Shown in pieces: positions 1 to 9,534 of a stretch of DNA of 38,696 nucleotides. How positions within the stretch are numbered: the stretch's first letter is position 1; each line of letters starts with the position of its first letter. Under the pieces are notes generated by a model that was not told the origin of the DNA, ran no database searches, and saw only the letters and a list, made by a program, of their open reading frames with translations. The stretch is from the NCBI GenBank assembly GCA_904420025.1, contig CAJFTW010000153.1, positions 1-38,696 of the forward strand, read 5' to 3'. A program made the position numbers and the translations under genes. Source of the DNA: Candidatus Pseudolachnospira avium (lineage in GTDB: Bacteria > Bacillota > Clostridia > Lachnospirales > Lachnospiraceae).

Positions 1-854
1 ATCAGGATGGTGCCGCCGGGCGTCTCGTACACACCCCGGGACTTCATGCCTACCACCCGGTTTTCTACAATATCCACAATGCCGATGCCGTGCTTGCCGC
101 CCAGCTCGTTGAGCTTGCGGATTACATCGGAGACCTTCATCTTTTCGCCGTTGACGCTGGTGGGGATACCTTTTTCAAAGGTCATGGTTACGTACTCCGG
201 CTCGTCGGGGGCCTTCTCCGGGGTTACGCTCAGCACCAGCAGGTGATCGTAGTTGGGCTCGTTGGCCGGATCCTCCAGCTCCAGGCCCTCGTGGCTGATG
301 TGCCACAGGTTCCGGTCGCGGCTGTAGCTGCTGTCCGCCGAGAAGGGCAGATGGATGCCGTGGGCCTGGCAATAGGCAATCTCATCCTCACGGGACTGCA
401 TCTTCCAGGTTTCGTTGCAGCGCCAGGGCGCAATGATCTTCAGATCCGGAGCCAGAGCCTTAATGCCCAGCTCAAAGCGGACCTGATCGTTCCCCTTGCC
501 GGTGGCGCCGTGGCAGATGGCGACGGCGCCTTCCTTGCGGGCCACTTCCACCAGTTTTTTGGCGATCAGCGGGCGGGCCATGGAGGTGCCCAGCAGATAT
601 TTGTTCTCATAGACGGCATTGGCTTTTACACAGGGCATGATATAATCGTCACAGAACTCGTCAACCACGTCCAGTATGTACAGCTTGGAAGCGCCGGAGA
701 GCTTGGCACGCTCCTCCAGGCCATCCAGCTCATTGCCCTGGCCTACGTCAATGCAGCAGCAGATCACGTCATAATCGTAGTTTTCCTTCAGCCACGGGAT
801 GATGGCGGTGGTGTCCAGGCCGCCGGAATACGCCAGAATTACTTTGTCCTTCAT
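1..854 (-). CDS. argG: Argininosuccinate synthase, C-terminus cut by window edge
   Basis: Joins citrulline and aspartate using ATP to give argininosuccinate, the penultimate step of arginine synthesis, in the cytosol. The 284 codons present start with ATG at 854 and include the N-type PP-loop AYSGGLDTT (residues 8-16) and the family motif [13 protein letters not shown]. The family is usually about 400 residues, so roughly the last 115 lie outside the window. The ribosome site is AAGGAAGG about nine bases before the ATG. It diverges from argC across about 220 bp that carry promoters for both directions and ArgR-like boxes, so joint repression by arginine is likely (inference). No frameshift was seen. 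Confidence 0.97.
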   Translation of the reverse strand, partial: MKDKVILAYSGGLDTTAIIPWLKENYDYDVICCCIDVGQGNELDGLEERAKLSGASKLYILDVVDEFCDDYIMPCVKANAVYENKYLLGTSMARPLIAKKLVEVARKEGAVAICHGATGKGNDQVRFELGIKALAPDLKIIAPWRCNETWKMQSREDEIAYCQAHGIHLPFSADSSYSRDRNLWHISHEGLELEDPANEPNYDHLLVLSVTPEKAPDEPEYVTMTFEKGIPTSVNGEKMKVSDVIRKLNELGGKHGIGIVDIVENRVVGMKSRGVYETPGGTIL

Positions 855-902
855 AATGGAAATCCTTCCTTTCCTTTGCACCGGGTGGTGTTTCTTTCTC
901 CT

Positions 903-923
903 CTGCAATTTATAAATATGCAG
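903..923. promoter_or_regulatory. ARG-box-like palindrome in the argG leader
   Basis: A near-perfect 21-bp AT-rich palindrome with outer arms CTGCA/TGCAG, lying just downstream of the predicted argG start of transcription. ArgR/AhrC boxes are about 18-bp AT-rich palindromes of this form. The core GCATATTTAT (reverse strand) recurs exactly at 1035-1044 on the forward strand. Binding by ArgR is inferred. Confidence 0.55.
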
Positions 924-953
924 AAATGGGTTCTCTTTGCTTGACCTGGGGAG

Positions 954-982
954 AGTATACACCAGGCCGAAGATTTTTGCAA
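954..982 (-). promoter_or_regulatory. Predicted sigma-A promoter of argG
   Basis: On the reverse strand: -35 TTGCAA (977-982), a 17-bp spacer, then -10 TATACT (954-959). Transcription would start near 947, upstream of the palindrome at 903-923. Confidence 0.6.
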
Positions 983-1001
983 GTATTTTTGTGAAAAAAA
1001 C

Positions 1002-1030
1002 TTGCATAAAAATTGATTAGGATGTATAAT
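1002..1030 (+). promoter_or_regulatory. Predicted sigma-A promoter of the argCJBD operon with overlapping ARG box
   Basis: -35 TTGCAT (1002-1007), a 17-bp spacer and a perfect -10 TATAAT (1025-1030). The stretch 1002-1017, TTGCATAAAAATTGAT, resembles an ARG box and overlaps the -35. A second partial box, GCATATTTAT (1035-1044), sits at the expected start of transcription. This is a standard position for repression by ArgR (inference). Confidence 0.7.
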
Positions 1031-1073
1031 GTCCGCATATTTATTTGGTTAATCCAGGAAGGCAGGAAGGTGT

Positions 1074-2117
1074 ATGAAGATAAAAGCAGGAATTATCGGT
1101 TCCACCGGCTATGCGGGGGCCGAATTGGTGCGTCTGCTGGTGCAGCATCCGGAGGCGGAGATCTGCTGGTGCGGGTCCCGGAGCTATATCGGGGAAGAAT
1201 TTTCTTCCGTTTACCGGAACCTGTTCCGGATTGTGGACAGCAAGTGTCTGGATGACAACATGGAGGAGCTGGCGGAGGAGGCGGATGTGATCTTTACCGC
1301 CACCCCCCAGGGCTTTTGCGCTTCTATGATGAATGATTCCATCCTCTCCAAGACCAAGATCGTTGATCTCAGCGCGGATTTCCGCCTGAAGGATGTGGCG
1401 GTCTATGAGAAATGGTATAAGATCGAACACAAAAGCCCCCAGTATCTGCCGGAGGCGGTGTACGGCCTCTGTGAGATCAACCGGGAGCAGATCCGGAAAA
1501 CCCGTCTGCTGGCCAACCCGGGTTGCTACACCACCTGCTCTATCCTTACCTTATATCCACTGGTGAAGGAAGGGCTGATTGACCCGTCCACCATCATCAT
1601 TGACGCCAAGTCCGGCACCTCCGGGGCAGGCCGGGGGGCCAAGGTGGCCAACCTGTACTGTGAGGTCAATGAGAATATCAAGGCCTACGGCGTTACCACC
1701 CACCGGCATACGCCGGAGATTGAGGAGCAGCTGAGCTACGCCTGTGGAAAACCGGTGCTGCTGAATTTCACGCCCCATCTGGTGCCCATGAACCGGGGCA
1801 TTCTGGTGACGGCCTATGCCAGCCTGGCAGGGGACGTGTCAGCGGAAGCGGTACAGGCTGCTTATGAGAAGTATTACGGGGAAGAATTTTTCATCCGCCT
1901 GCTGGGCCAGGGCGTATGCCCGGAGACCCGCTGGGTGGAGGGCAGCAACTTTGTGGACATCGGCTTTCAGCTGGATCCCCGGACCCACCGGATTGTGGCC
2001 ATGGGGGCTCTGGACAACCTGGTCAAGGGCGCGGCGGGCCAGGCCCTCCAGAATATGAACCTGATGTTTGGATTGCCGGAGAACACGGGGCTGATGCAGC
2101 CGCCGCTGTTCCCGTAA
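1074..2117 (+). CDS. argC: N-acetyl-gamma-glutamyl-phosphate reductase
   Basis: Reduces N-acetylglutamyl phosphate to the semialdehyde with NADPH, the third step of ornithine synthesis. The protein has 347 residues, which is full length. The N-terminal nucleotide-binding motif GSTGYAGAELVR is at about residues 9-20, and the catalytic cysteine lies in the motif NPGCYTT. The C-terminal dimerisation domain ends in a typical QPPLFP-like tail. The start follows a purine-rich ribosome site (GGAAGG). It is the first gene of argC-argJ-argB-argD, which share a strand with small gaps and are presumably transcribed from the TATAAT promoter at 1002-1030 under ArgR control. Confidence 0.98.
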   Translation: MKIKAGIIGSTGYAGAELVRLLVQHPEAEICWCGSRSYIGEEFSSVYRNLFRIVDSKCLDDNMEELAEEADVIFTATPQGFCASMMNDSILSKTKIVDLSADFRLKDVAVYEKWYKIEHKSPQYLPEAVYGLCEINREQIRKTRLLANPGCYTTCSILTLYPLVKEGLIDPSTIIIDAKSGTSGAGRGAKVANLYCEVNENIKAYGVTTHRHTPEIEEQLSYACGKPVLLNFTPHLVPMNRGILVTAYASLAGDVSAEAVQAAYEKYYGEEFFIRLLGQGVCPETRWVEGSNFVDIGFQLDPRTHRIVAMGALDNLVKGAAGQALQNMNLMFGLPENTGLMQPPLFP

Positions 2118-2168
2118 GGAAAAGCTGCCAAAACCGATTGATTTGGAAAAGAGAGGAGAAACAGAAAC

Positions 2169-3389
2169 ATGCAGCAGATGGACGGAGGCGTAACCGCTCC
2201 CCAGGGATTTGAGGCGGCCGGCATTATGGCCGGCATTAAGAAGGATAAAAAGGATATGGCTGTGGTGTTCAGCCAGGTGCCCTGCCAGGTGGCTGGGGTC
2301 TTTACCCGGAACCTGGTGAAGGCAGCTCCGGTACTCTGGAACCGGCAGGTGGTGGACAGCAAGGTCCCCTGCCATGCGGTGGTGGTCAACAGCGGTGTGG
2401 CCAACGCCTGCACCGGAAAGGAAGGATTGGACAACTGTGCCAAGACCGCGGAGGAGACAGCCAAAGCGTTCGGCGTGCCCGCCGGCAGCGTGTGCGTGGC
2501 TTCCACCGGGGTCATTGGGCCGCAGCTGCCCATGGATAAGATTGTGGCCGGCGTGCACCAGCTGCGGGAAGCGGCCGGGAGCAGCCGGGAGAACGCCCGG
2601 ATGGCGGCGGAGGCCATTATGACCACAGATACGGTGTCCAAGGAGGTGGCGGTGCAGACCACCATCGGCGGCAAGACGGTGACGGTGGCGGGCATGTGCA
2701 AGGGCTCCGGAATGATCCATCCGGATATGTGCACCATGCTGTGCTTCCTGACCACCGATGCGGCCATCACCCAGGATGCCCTGCAGCAGATCCTCAGCAA
2801 GGATGTGGAGGACACCTTCAATATGATCTCGGTGGACGGGGACACCTCCACCAACGACACGGTGCTGGTGCTGGCCAACGGCGCCTCGGGCTGCCCGGAG
2901 ATCACCGGCCCCGGCCCGGAATACGACGCGTTCTATGAGGCCTTCCATGCGGTGATGGTGGACCTGTGCAAGCGGATTGCCGGAGACGGGGAGGGGGCCA
3001 CGGCCCTGTTTGAGGTCCAGGTGATCCATGCGTCCAGCAAGGAACAGGCCCGGACCCTCAGCAAATCGGTGGTCACCTCCACCCTGACCAAGGCGGCCAT
3101 CTACGGCCATGACGCCAACTGGGGCCGGATCCTCTGCGCCATGGGCTATTCCGGCGCGGTCTTTGACCCGGACAAGGTGGACCTGTATTTTGAGAGCGCA
3201 GCCGGGAAGCTTCAGATTGTGGCCGGCGGCGTGGCCACCGATTACAGCGAGGAGGAGGCCACCAGGATCCTTTCCGAGCCGGCGGTGACGGCCCTGGTGG
3301 ATCTGAAGGAAGGGGAGGCCAGCGCCACGGCCTGGGGCTGCGACCTGACCCATGAATACGTAAGCATCAATGCGGATTACCGCAGCTAA
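2169..3389 (+). CDS. argJ: Bifunctional glutamate N-acetyltransferase / ornithine acetyltransferase
   Basis: Moves the acetyl group from N-acetylornithine to glutamate, recycling it in the arginine pathway. Many versions can also acetylate glutamate with acetyl-CoA. The 406-residue proenzyme cleaves itself. The cleavage region is visible as KGSGMIHP followed by the processing and nucleophile threonine, Thr189, in the MCTML context. The family usually has an alanine where Cys188 stands, a mild variation. The ribosome site GAGAGGAG is about ten bases before the ATG. argB follows directly. No separate argA or argE is needed for a cyclic pathway of this kind. Confidence 0.97.
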   Translation: MQQMDGGVTAPQGFEAAGIMAGIKKDKKDMAVVFSQVPCQVAGVFTRNLVKAAPVLWNRQVVDSKVPCHAVVVNSGVANACTGKEGLDNCAKTAEETAKAFGVPAGSVCVASTGVIGPQLPMDKIVAGVHQLREAAGSSRENARMAAEAIMTTDTVSKEVAVQTTIGGKTVTVAGMCKGSGMIHPDMCTMLCFLTTDAAITQDALQQILSKDVEDTFNMISVDGDTSTNDTVLVLANGASGCPEITGPGPEYDAFYEAFHAVMVDLCKRIAGDGEGATALFEVQVIHASSKEQARTLSKSVVTSTLTKAAIYGHDANWGRILCAMGYSGAVFDPDKVDLYFESAAGKLQIVAGGVATDYSEEEATRILSEPAVTALVDLKEGEASATAWGCDLTHEYVSINADYRS

Positions 3390-3405
3390 GGGGGAGAAGA
3401 AAGAG

Positions 3406-4281
3406 ATGGACGAAGCCATTATGCACAAAGCGGAAGTGCTGGTGGAAGCACTTCCCTATATCCAGAAATTCAACCGGAAGATTGTGGTGGTCAAGTATGG
3501 CGGCAGCGCCATGCTGGACGAAAAGCTGAAGGAGAATGTGATCAAGGACGTGGTGCTGCTGAAGCTGGTGGGCTTTAAGCCGGTGATTGTCCACGGCGGC
3601 GGCAAGGACATCAGCAAGTGGGTGGAGCGCTCCGGCATGGAGCCCCGGTTTGTCAATGGCCTGCGGGTCACCGATGCGGCCACCATGGAGATTGCGGAGA
3701 TGGTGCTGAACCGGGTCAACAAGGGCCTGGTGCAGAAGGTGGAGGCCCTGGGCGTCCACGCCGTGGGCATCAGCGGCAAGGACGGCGGCCTGCTGAAGGT
3801 AAAAAAGCGCTACTCTGGTGGGGAGGATATCGGCTTTGTGGGGGAGATTACCCAGGTGAATCCCAAGATCATTCTGGACCTGCTGGAGAAGGATTTCCTG
3901 CCCATTGTCTGCCCCATCGGCTTTGATGACAACTTTGATTCCTACAACATCAATGCGGATGACGCGGCCTGCGCGGTGGCGGAGGCCCTCCACGCCAACA
4001 AGCTGGCCTTCCTCACGGACACGGAAGGGGTGTACCGGGATTTCTCCGACAAAAGCACCTTCATCCACTCCATGGAGGTCCACGAGGCGGAGGAGTTCAT
4101 TGCCAGCGGCGGGGCCAGCGGCGGCATGATTCCCAAGCTGCAGAACTGCATCCATGCCCTGCGGGAGGGGGTGGCCCGGGTACATATCCTGGACGGCCGT
4201 CTGCCTCACAGCCTGCTGCTGGAGTTCTTTACCAATAAAGGGATTGGAACCGTAATTATCAATGACAAGGAGAATAAATAA
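3406..4281 (+). CDS. argB: Acetylglutamate kinase
   Basis: Phosphorylates N-acetylglutamate, the committed and often arginine-inhibited step of ornithine synthesis. The protein has 291 residues. Amino-acid-kinase motifs are visible: KYGGSAM near the N-terminus, IVHGGGKDI for substrate and phosphate binding, and the [10 protein letters not shown] segment near the C-terminus. The ATG at 3406 is chosen because GGGGGAGAAGAAAG precedes it and the family begins here; an earlier in-frame ATG at 3370 would lie inside the end of argJ. An N-terminal helix of the type seen in arginine-sensitive hexameric kinases ([13 protein letters not shown]) is present, so feedback by arginine is plausible. Confidence 0.97.
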   Translation: MDEAIMHKAEVLVEALPYIQKFNRKIVVVKYGGSAMLDEKLKENVIKDVVLLKLVGFKPVIVHGGGKDISKWVERSGMEPRFVNGLRVTDAATMEIAEMVLNRVNKGLVQKVEALGVHAVGISGKDGGLLKVKKRYSGGEDIGFVGEITQVNPKIILDLLEKDFLPIVCPIGFDDNFDSYNINADDAACAVAEALHANKLAFLTDTEGVYRDFSDKSTFIHSMEVHEAEEFIASGGASGGMIPKLQNCIHALREGVARVHILDGRLPHSLLLEFFTNKGIGTVIINDKENK

Positions 4282-5472
4282 ATGACCAAACAGGAAGTGA
4301 TGGAGCAGGGGGAACAGTATCTCCTGCACACCTATAACCGGTATCCCCTGGTGCTGGACCATGGCCAGGGCGTGTATCTGTACGACAACGAGGGCAACAA
4401 ATATCTGGATTTCTGCGCCGGCATTGCGGTGTTTGCCCTGGGCTACAACAACCCGGAGTTCAATGAGGCGGTGAAGAACCAGGTGGATAAGCTGATCCAC
4501 TGCTCCAACTATTTCTACAACGAGCCGGCGGTGGAGGCGGCCCGGAAGCTGGTGGAGGCCTCCGGCATGGAGAAGGTGTTTTTCACCAACAGTGGCACCG
4601 AGGCCATTGAGGGTGCGCTGAAGACGGCTCTCCGCTACGCCTACGACCGGGATGGCACCAACGGCCACGAGATTATTGCCATGCACCACTCCTTCCACGG
4701 GCGCAGCTTGGGAGCCCTGTCCGTCACTGGAAACGCCCACTACCAGGATCCCTTCCGTCCGCTGATCTCCGGCATCCGTTTTGCGGATTTCAACAATCTG
4801 GAGAGCGTCAAGGCCCAGGTGACCGAGAAAACCTGCGCCATCATCCTGGAGCCGGTGCAGGGCGAGGGCGGCATCTATCCGGCCACCGGCGAGTTCCTGA
4901 AAGGGCTGCGGGAGCTGTGCGATGAGAAGGATATTCTGCTGATTTTTGACGAGATCCAGTGCGGCATGGGCCGTACCGGCACTATGTTTGCCTGCCAGCG
5001 CTACGGCGTGCTGCCGGATGTGATGACGGTGGCCAAGGCCCTGGGCTGCGGTATGCCGGTGGGCGCCTTCCTGTGCAACGAGAAGGCTGCGTCCCTGAAG
5101 CCCGGGGACCACGGCAGCACCTACGGAGGCAACCCCCTGGTGGGCGCCGCGGCCAGCAAGGTGCTGGATTTGTACCAGTCCCTCCATGTGCTGGACAATG
5201 TGCAGAAGGTGGGCGCTTACCTGGGGCAGAAGCTGGATGAGCTGGCGGACAAATTCCCGAAGATTGTGGAGCACCGGGGCGTGGGCCTGATCCACGGGCT
5301 GGAGTTTTCCGAGCCGGTGGGCGGCATCATTGAGGAATGCCAGCGGAGAGGCCTGATCCTGATCAACGCCGGCTCCAATATCCTGCGGTTTGTGCCGCCG
5401 CTGGTGATCACGGAGCAGGATGTGGATGATATGCTGGCGATTCTGGAGCCGGTGCTGGAGGAGAGGAAGTAA
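4282..5472 (+). CDS. argD: Acetylornithine aminotransferase
   Basis: PLP enzyme of fold type I that converts N-acetylglutamate semialdehyde to N-acetylornithine with glutamate as amino donor. It has 396 residues, which is full length. The motif TNSGTEAIEGALK binds the cofactor phosphate, IFDEIQCGMGRTG holds the aspartate facing the pyridine nitrogen, and Lys252 in TVAKALGCG is the expected Schiff-base lysine. The ATG immediately follows the argB stop, and the ribosome site AAGGAG lies inside the argB end, which implies translational coupling. A hairpin terminator follows at 5507-5545. No ornithine carbamoyltransferase gene is in this operon; one is found at 27824. Confidence 0.96.
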   Translation: MTKQEVMEQGEQYLLHTYNRYPLVLDHGQGVYLYDNEGNKYLDFCAGIAVFALGYNNPEFNEAVKNQVDKLIHCSNYFYNEPAVEAARKLVEASGMEKVFFTNSGTEAIEGALKTALRYAYDRDGTNGHEIIAMHHSFHGRSLGALSVTGNAHYQDPFRPLISGIRFADFNNLESVKAQVTEKTCAIILEPVQGEGGIYPATGEFLKGLRELCDEKDILLIFDEIQCGMGRTGTMFACQRYGVLPDVMTVAKALGCGMPVGAFLCNEKAASLKPGDHGSTYGGNPLVGAAASKVLDLYQSLHVLDNVQKVGAYLGQKLDELADKFPKIVEHRGVGLIHGLEFSEPVGGIIEECQRRGLILINAGSNILRFVPPLVITEQDVDDMLAILEPVLEERK

Positions 5473-5506
5473 CAGAAAGAGATTTTCTATAACGAAATTC
5501 GGTAGG

Positions 5507-5545
5507 ACAGCGGTATGTGGAAGGGTTCGGACATACCGCTGTTTT
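5507..5545 (+). terminator. Terminator after argD
   Basis: A perfect 12-bp stem (ACAGCGGTATGT, 5507-5518, with its complement at 5531-5542) and a 12-base loop, followed by a short T run. On the other strand there is no T run, so it mainly serves argD. Confidence 0.75.
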
Positions 5546-5553
5546 ACGTAAAT

Positions 5554-7263
5554 TCATACCTCCGGATATTCTTCCCTCTCCACCATCACCCGGCATCTTT
5601 TCCGGAAGCAGGCAATGCCATATTGGAGAATTACCCGGCAGCCCTCCGAGCGCAGCGCCTGCGCGTAATTTTTTTCTTCGATCTGCTGCAGGGCTTCCCG
5701 GCATGCCGCATCAAACTGTCCATTTTCGGCGTATTTTACCTCTAAGATCATGCCAATGTCCGTTCCCTCCACCTGGATGAGAATGTCACTGTATCCCTCC
5801 CCGGCTTCCTGGTTGGAGCGCACATACCAGCCGTTTTTGTAGCTGAGAATTCCCAGAAGAATTCCATGGAAAAAGCTTTCCCTGGAAGGGCGCTGCCGGA
5901 ACGTATCCCGAATGCGGATGGTTTTGGCCAGATAAGCGGAAAAACAGCTTTCCACCTCCGCCGCGTTCCCGGCCTGCAGCGCGTCGCAGAAGGCAGCCAG
6001 GCTTTCACCGTCCCGGGCCACCGCTTCCTTAAACAGCGTCATAATCTGCTCCGTAAAAATGCTGCGGATTTCCTGGTTGGGAATTGCCAGCTGATAGGTG
6101 TTTCCGCTTCCTTTCCCCCGGTAGGTCAGATAGCCGGTGGCAAACAAAACACTCCAGAGATGGTCAATGGAGTCATACAGATGGTTGTATGTTAACTCCT
6201 CCGATATCTCTTTGGTTACGGCTTCACCGGCGATCAAAGCCTCCATTTCGCTCTTGGTCAGTCCCTGGTCCACCTGCTGCAGAAAGTGCCGGACCACATC
6301 GTTGCTGCTGGTGTTGGACCAGTAATTTTGAGGCTCGGCATCGGGATTGTCCTGCAATTCATCGCAGTAGCGAATCACATCCCAGGGACAATACACATCT
6401 ACCTTGCCAAAGCGATAGCCATCATACCAGTTCTTGACCATTTCATATTTGTTTTCCGCTCCGTAATACTGCAGCATCTCCTGGACTTCGAAGTCGGTAA
6501 AGCCAAAGTACTCGTCAAAAGAAAAGGAGGTGATGGAGAGTGTTTTTACATTGTTCAGGCCAGTGAAAATACTTTCCCGGTCAACCCGCAGGCAGCCGGT
6601 GAGCACAGCAAAATACAGGCTGTCATTGGTTTTCAGCGCCTGGGAAAACAGATTGCGGATCAGAAACACCATCGGATCATAATAACCCTGTTCGTGAGCC
6701 TTGGCCAGCGGGACATTGTACTCGTCAATCAATAGAATCACTTTTTTGCCAAAATGCTTTTCCAACAGTTCGCACAGTTCCCGAAGGCTGCAGACCAATG
6801 TTTCATCTGCCATATCCTTGTCCAGAAATTGAGAAAACAGAATTTTATCCTCCGGTGCCAGTTGATCGCTGTCCAGCAGATAGCGCAGACGGCGGGCCTC
6901 CTCGTTGATGGCTTTGACCGCCAGGTTGCGGGCTGTCTGATAGTTGGCTGCGTCCACTCCCTTCAAGCTGATGGATACCACCGGAAACTGCCCCATGTAA
7001 GCTTGGCAGAGCTCGGTTTCCCGGGAGATGGCAAGCCCTTCAAACAGGGATGGGTCTTCCCCTATCTCAAAGAAAGACCGCAGCATACTCATGTTCAGGG
7101 ATTTGCCGAAACGGCGGGGGCGGGTAAACAGATTGACCTTTGCCCATCGCTGGAGAAGCTCCCGGATCATAGCGGTCTTATCAACATAATAAAAATTTTC
7201 TGTCCGAATATCCCGGAAATTTTCAATTCCAATGGGAAGCTTTTTCTTCATCGTACCACTCAT
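5554..7263 (-). CDS. AAA-ATPase-like protein with PD-(D/E)XK nuclease-like C-terminus
   Basis: 569 residues, the usual length of the AAA-ATPase_like / PDDEXK_9 family that is expanded in gut anaerobes. The N-terminal half has the family's Walker A variant TRPRRFGKS (residues about 47-55) and a Walker B segment KVILLIDEYNVP (about 174-185). The C-terminal part has an aspartate-rich strand followed by ILEVKYA (EVK at about 508-510), resembling a PD-(D/E)XK core. The ATG at 7263 is preceded by AGGGAG nine bases upstream; ATG 7251 is an alternative. The biological role of the family is not established; roles in defence or mobile DNA have been proposed only from its structure. It stands alone between the arg operon and the asnB leader, facing the opposite way. 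Confidence 0.85.
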   Translation of the reverse strand: MSGTMKKKLPIGIENFRDIRTENFYYVDKTAMIRELLQRWAKVNLFTRPRRFGKSLNMSMLRSFFEIGEDPSLFEGLAISRETELCQAYMGQFPVVSISLKGVDAANYQTARNLAVKAINEEARRLRYLLDSDQLAPEDKILFSQFLDKDMADETLVCSLRELCELLEKHFGKKVILLIDEYNVPLAKAHEQGYYDPMVFLIRNLFSQALKTNDSLYFAVLTGCLRVDRESIFTGLNNVKTLSITSFSFDEYFGFTDFEVQEMLQYYGAENKYEMVKNWYDGYRFGKVDVYCPWDVIRYCDELQDNPDAEPQNYWSNTSSNDVVRHFLQQVDQGLTKSEMEALIAGEAVTKEISEELTYNHLYDSIDHLWSVLFATGYLTYRGKGSGNTYQLAIPNQEIRSIFTEQIMTLFKEAVARDGESLAAFCDALQAGNAAEVESCFSAYLAKTIRIRDTFRQRPSRESFFHGILLGILSYKNGWYVRSNQEAGEGYSDILIQVEGTDIGMILEVKYAENGQFDAACREALQQIEEKNYAQALRSEGCRVILQYGIACFRKRCRVMVEREEYPEV

Positions 7264-7393
7264 GGATCAGCACTCCCTTCGCAATACCGGCGTCTCCTTT
7301 TCCTATCCGAGACGGGTAACCAAAATCCAGTTTCATTATAACAAGGAAACCCGCGAAAATCCAGTTTTGTCTCCCGGATTTTCTCCAACCCGC

Positions 7394-7422
7394 TTGACAG
7401 ATTCCCTAAACTGTGGTAGAGT
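7394..7422 (+). promoter_or_regulatory. Promoter of the asnB T-box leader
   Basis: -35 TTGACA (7394-7399), a 17-bp spacer and -10 TAGAGT (7417-7422). Transcription would start near 7429, just ahead of T-box stem I. Confidence 0.65.
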
Positions 7423-7434
7423 ATCCAACATGAA

Positions 7435-7722
7435 AAAGGCATGGATGGAGAAAAGTACGGCATTCTGCTGTTCCAGAGAGTGGGGGAAAGGTGAGAGCCC
7501 TGCGCCAGGGATTGTCGGAAAGAACACTCCGGAGCCGCAACCTGAAATCCGCCGGGATTACGGGCGGGAGAGTAGGGGAGACGGGCTGCTCCCGTTACAG
7601 AGCTAGCGTTTCAAAGGCGAACGCGAAAAGGAGGCCGCCGGCTGGGCGGCAATTTAGGTGGCACCGCGGATAGGCAGCTATTCGTCCTGAACATTGGGGA
7701 GGACGGACCAGCTGCCTTTTTT
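7435..7722 (+). ncRNA. T-box riboswitch, asparagine specificity
   Basis: A tRNA-sensing leader that lets asnB be read only when tRNA-Asn is uncharged. Visible landmarks are AGTA (7454-7457), GAGAG in the upper stem I, GGTGAGAGCC (7490-7499) and the specifier loop GAAAGAACACTCCGGAG, whose codon AAC (7523-7525) codes for Asn. The antiterminator core AGGTGGCACCGCGG is at 7656-7669. The competing terminator is GGCAGCT (7673-7679) with AGCTGCC (7710-7716), with an inner CGTCCT/AGGACG stem and a six-T run to 7722. The specifier matches the product of the downstream gene. The rest of the gap from 7264 to 7881 shows no gene. Confidence 0.93.
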
Positions 7723-7881
7723 GGTTTCCAAAAAACAGGAAACCGCCAGACCTCTCAGGAACTTTGCAGACAGGGCTGTCCTTCAGCCCCTCCGGCCAGG
7801 AATGCGGCGGCATGCCGTATGGAACCTGGCAGACCCGGACCGGCAGGGCCGGCGGGTAGATCAGAAAGAGAGGAAACAGAT

Positions 7882-9465
7882 ATGTGCGCGATTTTTGGTT
7901 ACGTGGGCCACGACATGGATTATGACACCCTGCGGGATTACCTGCTCCGGACCGTCAACCGGGGGCCGGACGACCAGCGGCTGGTGGAGACGGAATTTGG
8001 CTATATCGGCTTTGACCGGCTGGCCATTATGGATCTGACCGATGACGGCATGCAGCCCTTTGAGCGGGACGGCAGCTGGGTGGTCTGCAACGGGGAGCTC
8101 TACGGCTTCCGGGTGATGAAAAAGGAGCTGGAGGAGCGGGGCTACCGGTTTGAGAGCCAGTCGGACTGTGAGCTGCTGCTGCCCCTGTTCCGGGAGTATG
8201 GCCTGGAGATGTTCCGGCATCTGGACGCGGAGTTCGCCTGCCTGATTTATGACGCGGAAAGCGGCCAGGTGGTGGCGGCCCGGGATCCCATCGGCATCCG
8301 CCCGCTGTTCTACGGCTATTCGGAGAGCGGCCACATTGCCTTTGCCAGTGAGGCCAAATGTCTGGTGGGCTGGGTCAAGGAGGTGTTCCCCTTCCCGCCG
8401 GGCTGCTACTACTGCGACGGCAAGTTTGAACGGTATGCGGACATTGCCAGCGTGGCGGAGTACCGCCATGAGGAGCTGCCGGAGATCACCCGCAACATCC
8501 GGGAAAAGCTGGTGGCCGGCGTGGAGAAGCGTCTGGATGCCGATGCCCCTCTGGGCTTCCTGCTCTCCGGCGGCCTGGACTCCAGCCTGGTCTGCGCCAT
8601 TGCGGCGAAAATCCTGAAAAAGCCTATCCGCACCTTTGCCATCGGCATGGATGTGGATGCCATTGACCTGAAATACGCAAGACAGGTGGCGGACCATCTG
8701 GGGGCGGAGCACACGGAAGTGATTATGACCAAGGAGCAGGTGCTGGAAAACCTGGAAAAGGTCATTGCGGCCCTGGGCACCTACGACATCACCACCATCC
8801 GGGCCAGCATGGGCATGTACCTGGTGTGCCAGTACATCCACGAGCACACGGACATCCGGGTGCTTCTCACCGGGGAGATTTCCGATGAGCTGTTCGGCTA
8901 CAAATACACTGACTTTGCCCCCAGCGCCCAGGCTTTCCAGGAGGAGGCGGAAAAACGGCTCCGGGAGCTGTACTTTTACGATGTGCTTCGGGCAGATCGG
9001 TGCCTGGCGGACAACAGCCTGGAGGCCCGGGTGCCCTTTGGGGATCTGGATTTTGCCCGGTACGTCATGTCCATTGACCCGGCCCGGAAGCTGAACACTT
9101 ACGGCAAGGGCAAGTATCTGCTGCGGAAAGCCTTCGAGGAGGGGGAATGGCTGCCGGAGAACATCCTGTGGCGGGAAAAGGCCGCCTTCAGCGACGCGGT
9201 GGGCCACAGCATGGTGGACGACCTGAAAGAGTATGCGGAAAGCCTCTACACGGACGAGGAGTTTGAGGAGAAGCGGAAGGCCTACACCTTTGCCCAGCCC
9301 TTCACCAAGGAGAGCCTGCTGTACCGGGAGCTGTTTGAGAAATACTATCCCGGCCAGGCCAGAATGATCCCGGATTTCTGGATGCCCAACCGTTCCTGGG
9401 AGGGCTGCGATGTGGACGATCCCAGCGCCCGGGTGCTGAAGAACTATGGGGACAGCGGAAAATAA
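7882..9465 (+). CDS. asnB: Asparagine synthase (glutamine-hydrolysing)
   Basis: Makes asparagine from aspartate, ATP and glutamine-derived ammonia. The 527 residues begin MCAIFG, so Cys2 becomes the N-terminal nucleophile of the class II glutaminase domain; this fixes the start at 7882 even though the frame is open further upstream. The glutaminase domain covers about residues 2-190 (RGPDDQ, CNGELY and related motifs). The synthetase domain has the PP-loop SGGLDSS at residues 229-235 and the downstream motif TGEISDELFGYKY. The ribosome site is GAGAGGAAA. It is controlled by the Asn T-box immediately upstream. Hairpins after the stop end the unit. The length and motifs match a complete enzyme. 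Confidence 0.97.
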   Translation: MCAIFGYVGHDMDYDTLRDYLLRTVNRGPDDQRLVETEFGYIGFDRLAIMDLTDDGMQPFERDGSWVVCNGELYGFRVMKKELEERGYRFESQSDCELLLPLFREYGLEMFRHLDAEFACLIYDAESGQVVAARDPIGIRPLFYGYSESGHIAFASEAKCLVGWVKEVFPFPPGCYYCDGKFERYADIASVAEYRHEELPEITRNIREKLVAGVEKRLDADAPLGFLLSGGLDSSLVCAIAAKILKKPIRTFAIGMDVDAIDLKYARQVADHLGAEHTEVIMTKEQVLENLEKVIAALGTYDITTIRASMGMYLVCQYIHEHTDIRVLLTGEISDELFGYKYTDFAPSAQAFQEEAEKRLRELYFYDVLRADRCLADNSLEARVPFGDLDFARYVMSIDPARKLNTYGKGKYLLRKAFEEGEWLPENILWREKAAFSDAVGHSMVDDLKEYAESLYTDEEFEEKRKAYTFAQPFTKESLLYRELFEKYYPGQARMIPDFWMPNRSWEGCDVDDPSARVLKNYGDSGK

Positions 9466-9466
9466 A

Positions 9467-9534
9467 CCGGATTATGTGGTAATCCGGTCTGAAAAGGGGA
9501 GCCCGGCGGCGGTCAAAGGGCTTCCCTTTCTTGC
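9467..9534 (+). terminator. Tandem hairpins after asnB
   Basis: First hairpin: CCGGATTA (9467-9474) with TAATCCGG (9480-9487). Second: GGGGAGCCC (9496-9504) with GGGCTTCCC (9518-9526, one bulge), followed by a T-rich tail. The second is the more likely terminator. The rest of the gap to the LysR promoter shows nothing else. Confidence 0.6.

Noticed and set aside
1839-5295. Long reverse-strand open frames (up to about 640 codons) opposite argC, argJ, argB and argD
   Set aside because: They mirror the high-GC codon pattern of the real genes, have His/Gln/Gly-rich low-complexity translations and no family match.
7232-7606. Open frames inside the asnB leader
   Set aside because: They cross the T-box stems and specifier; the RNA structure explains the sequence.
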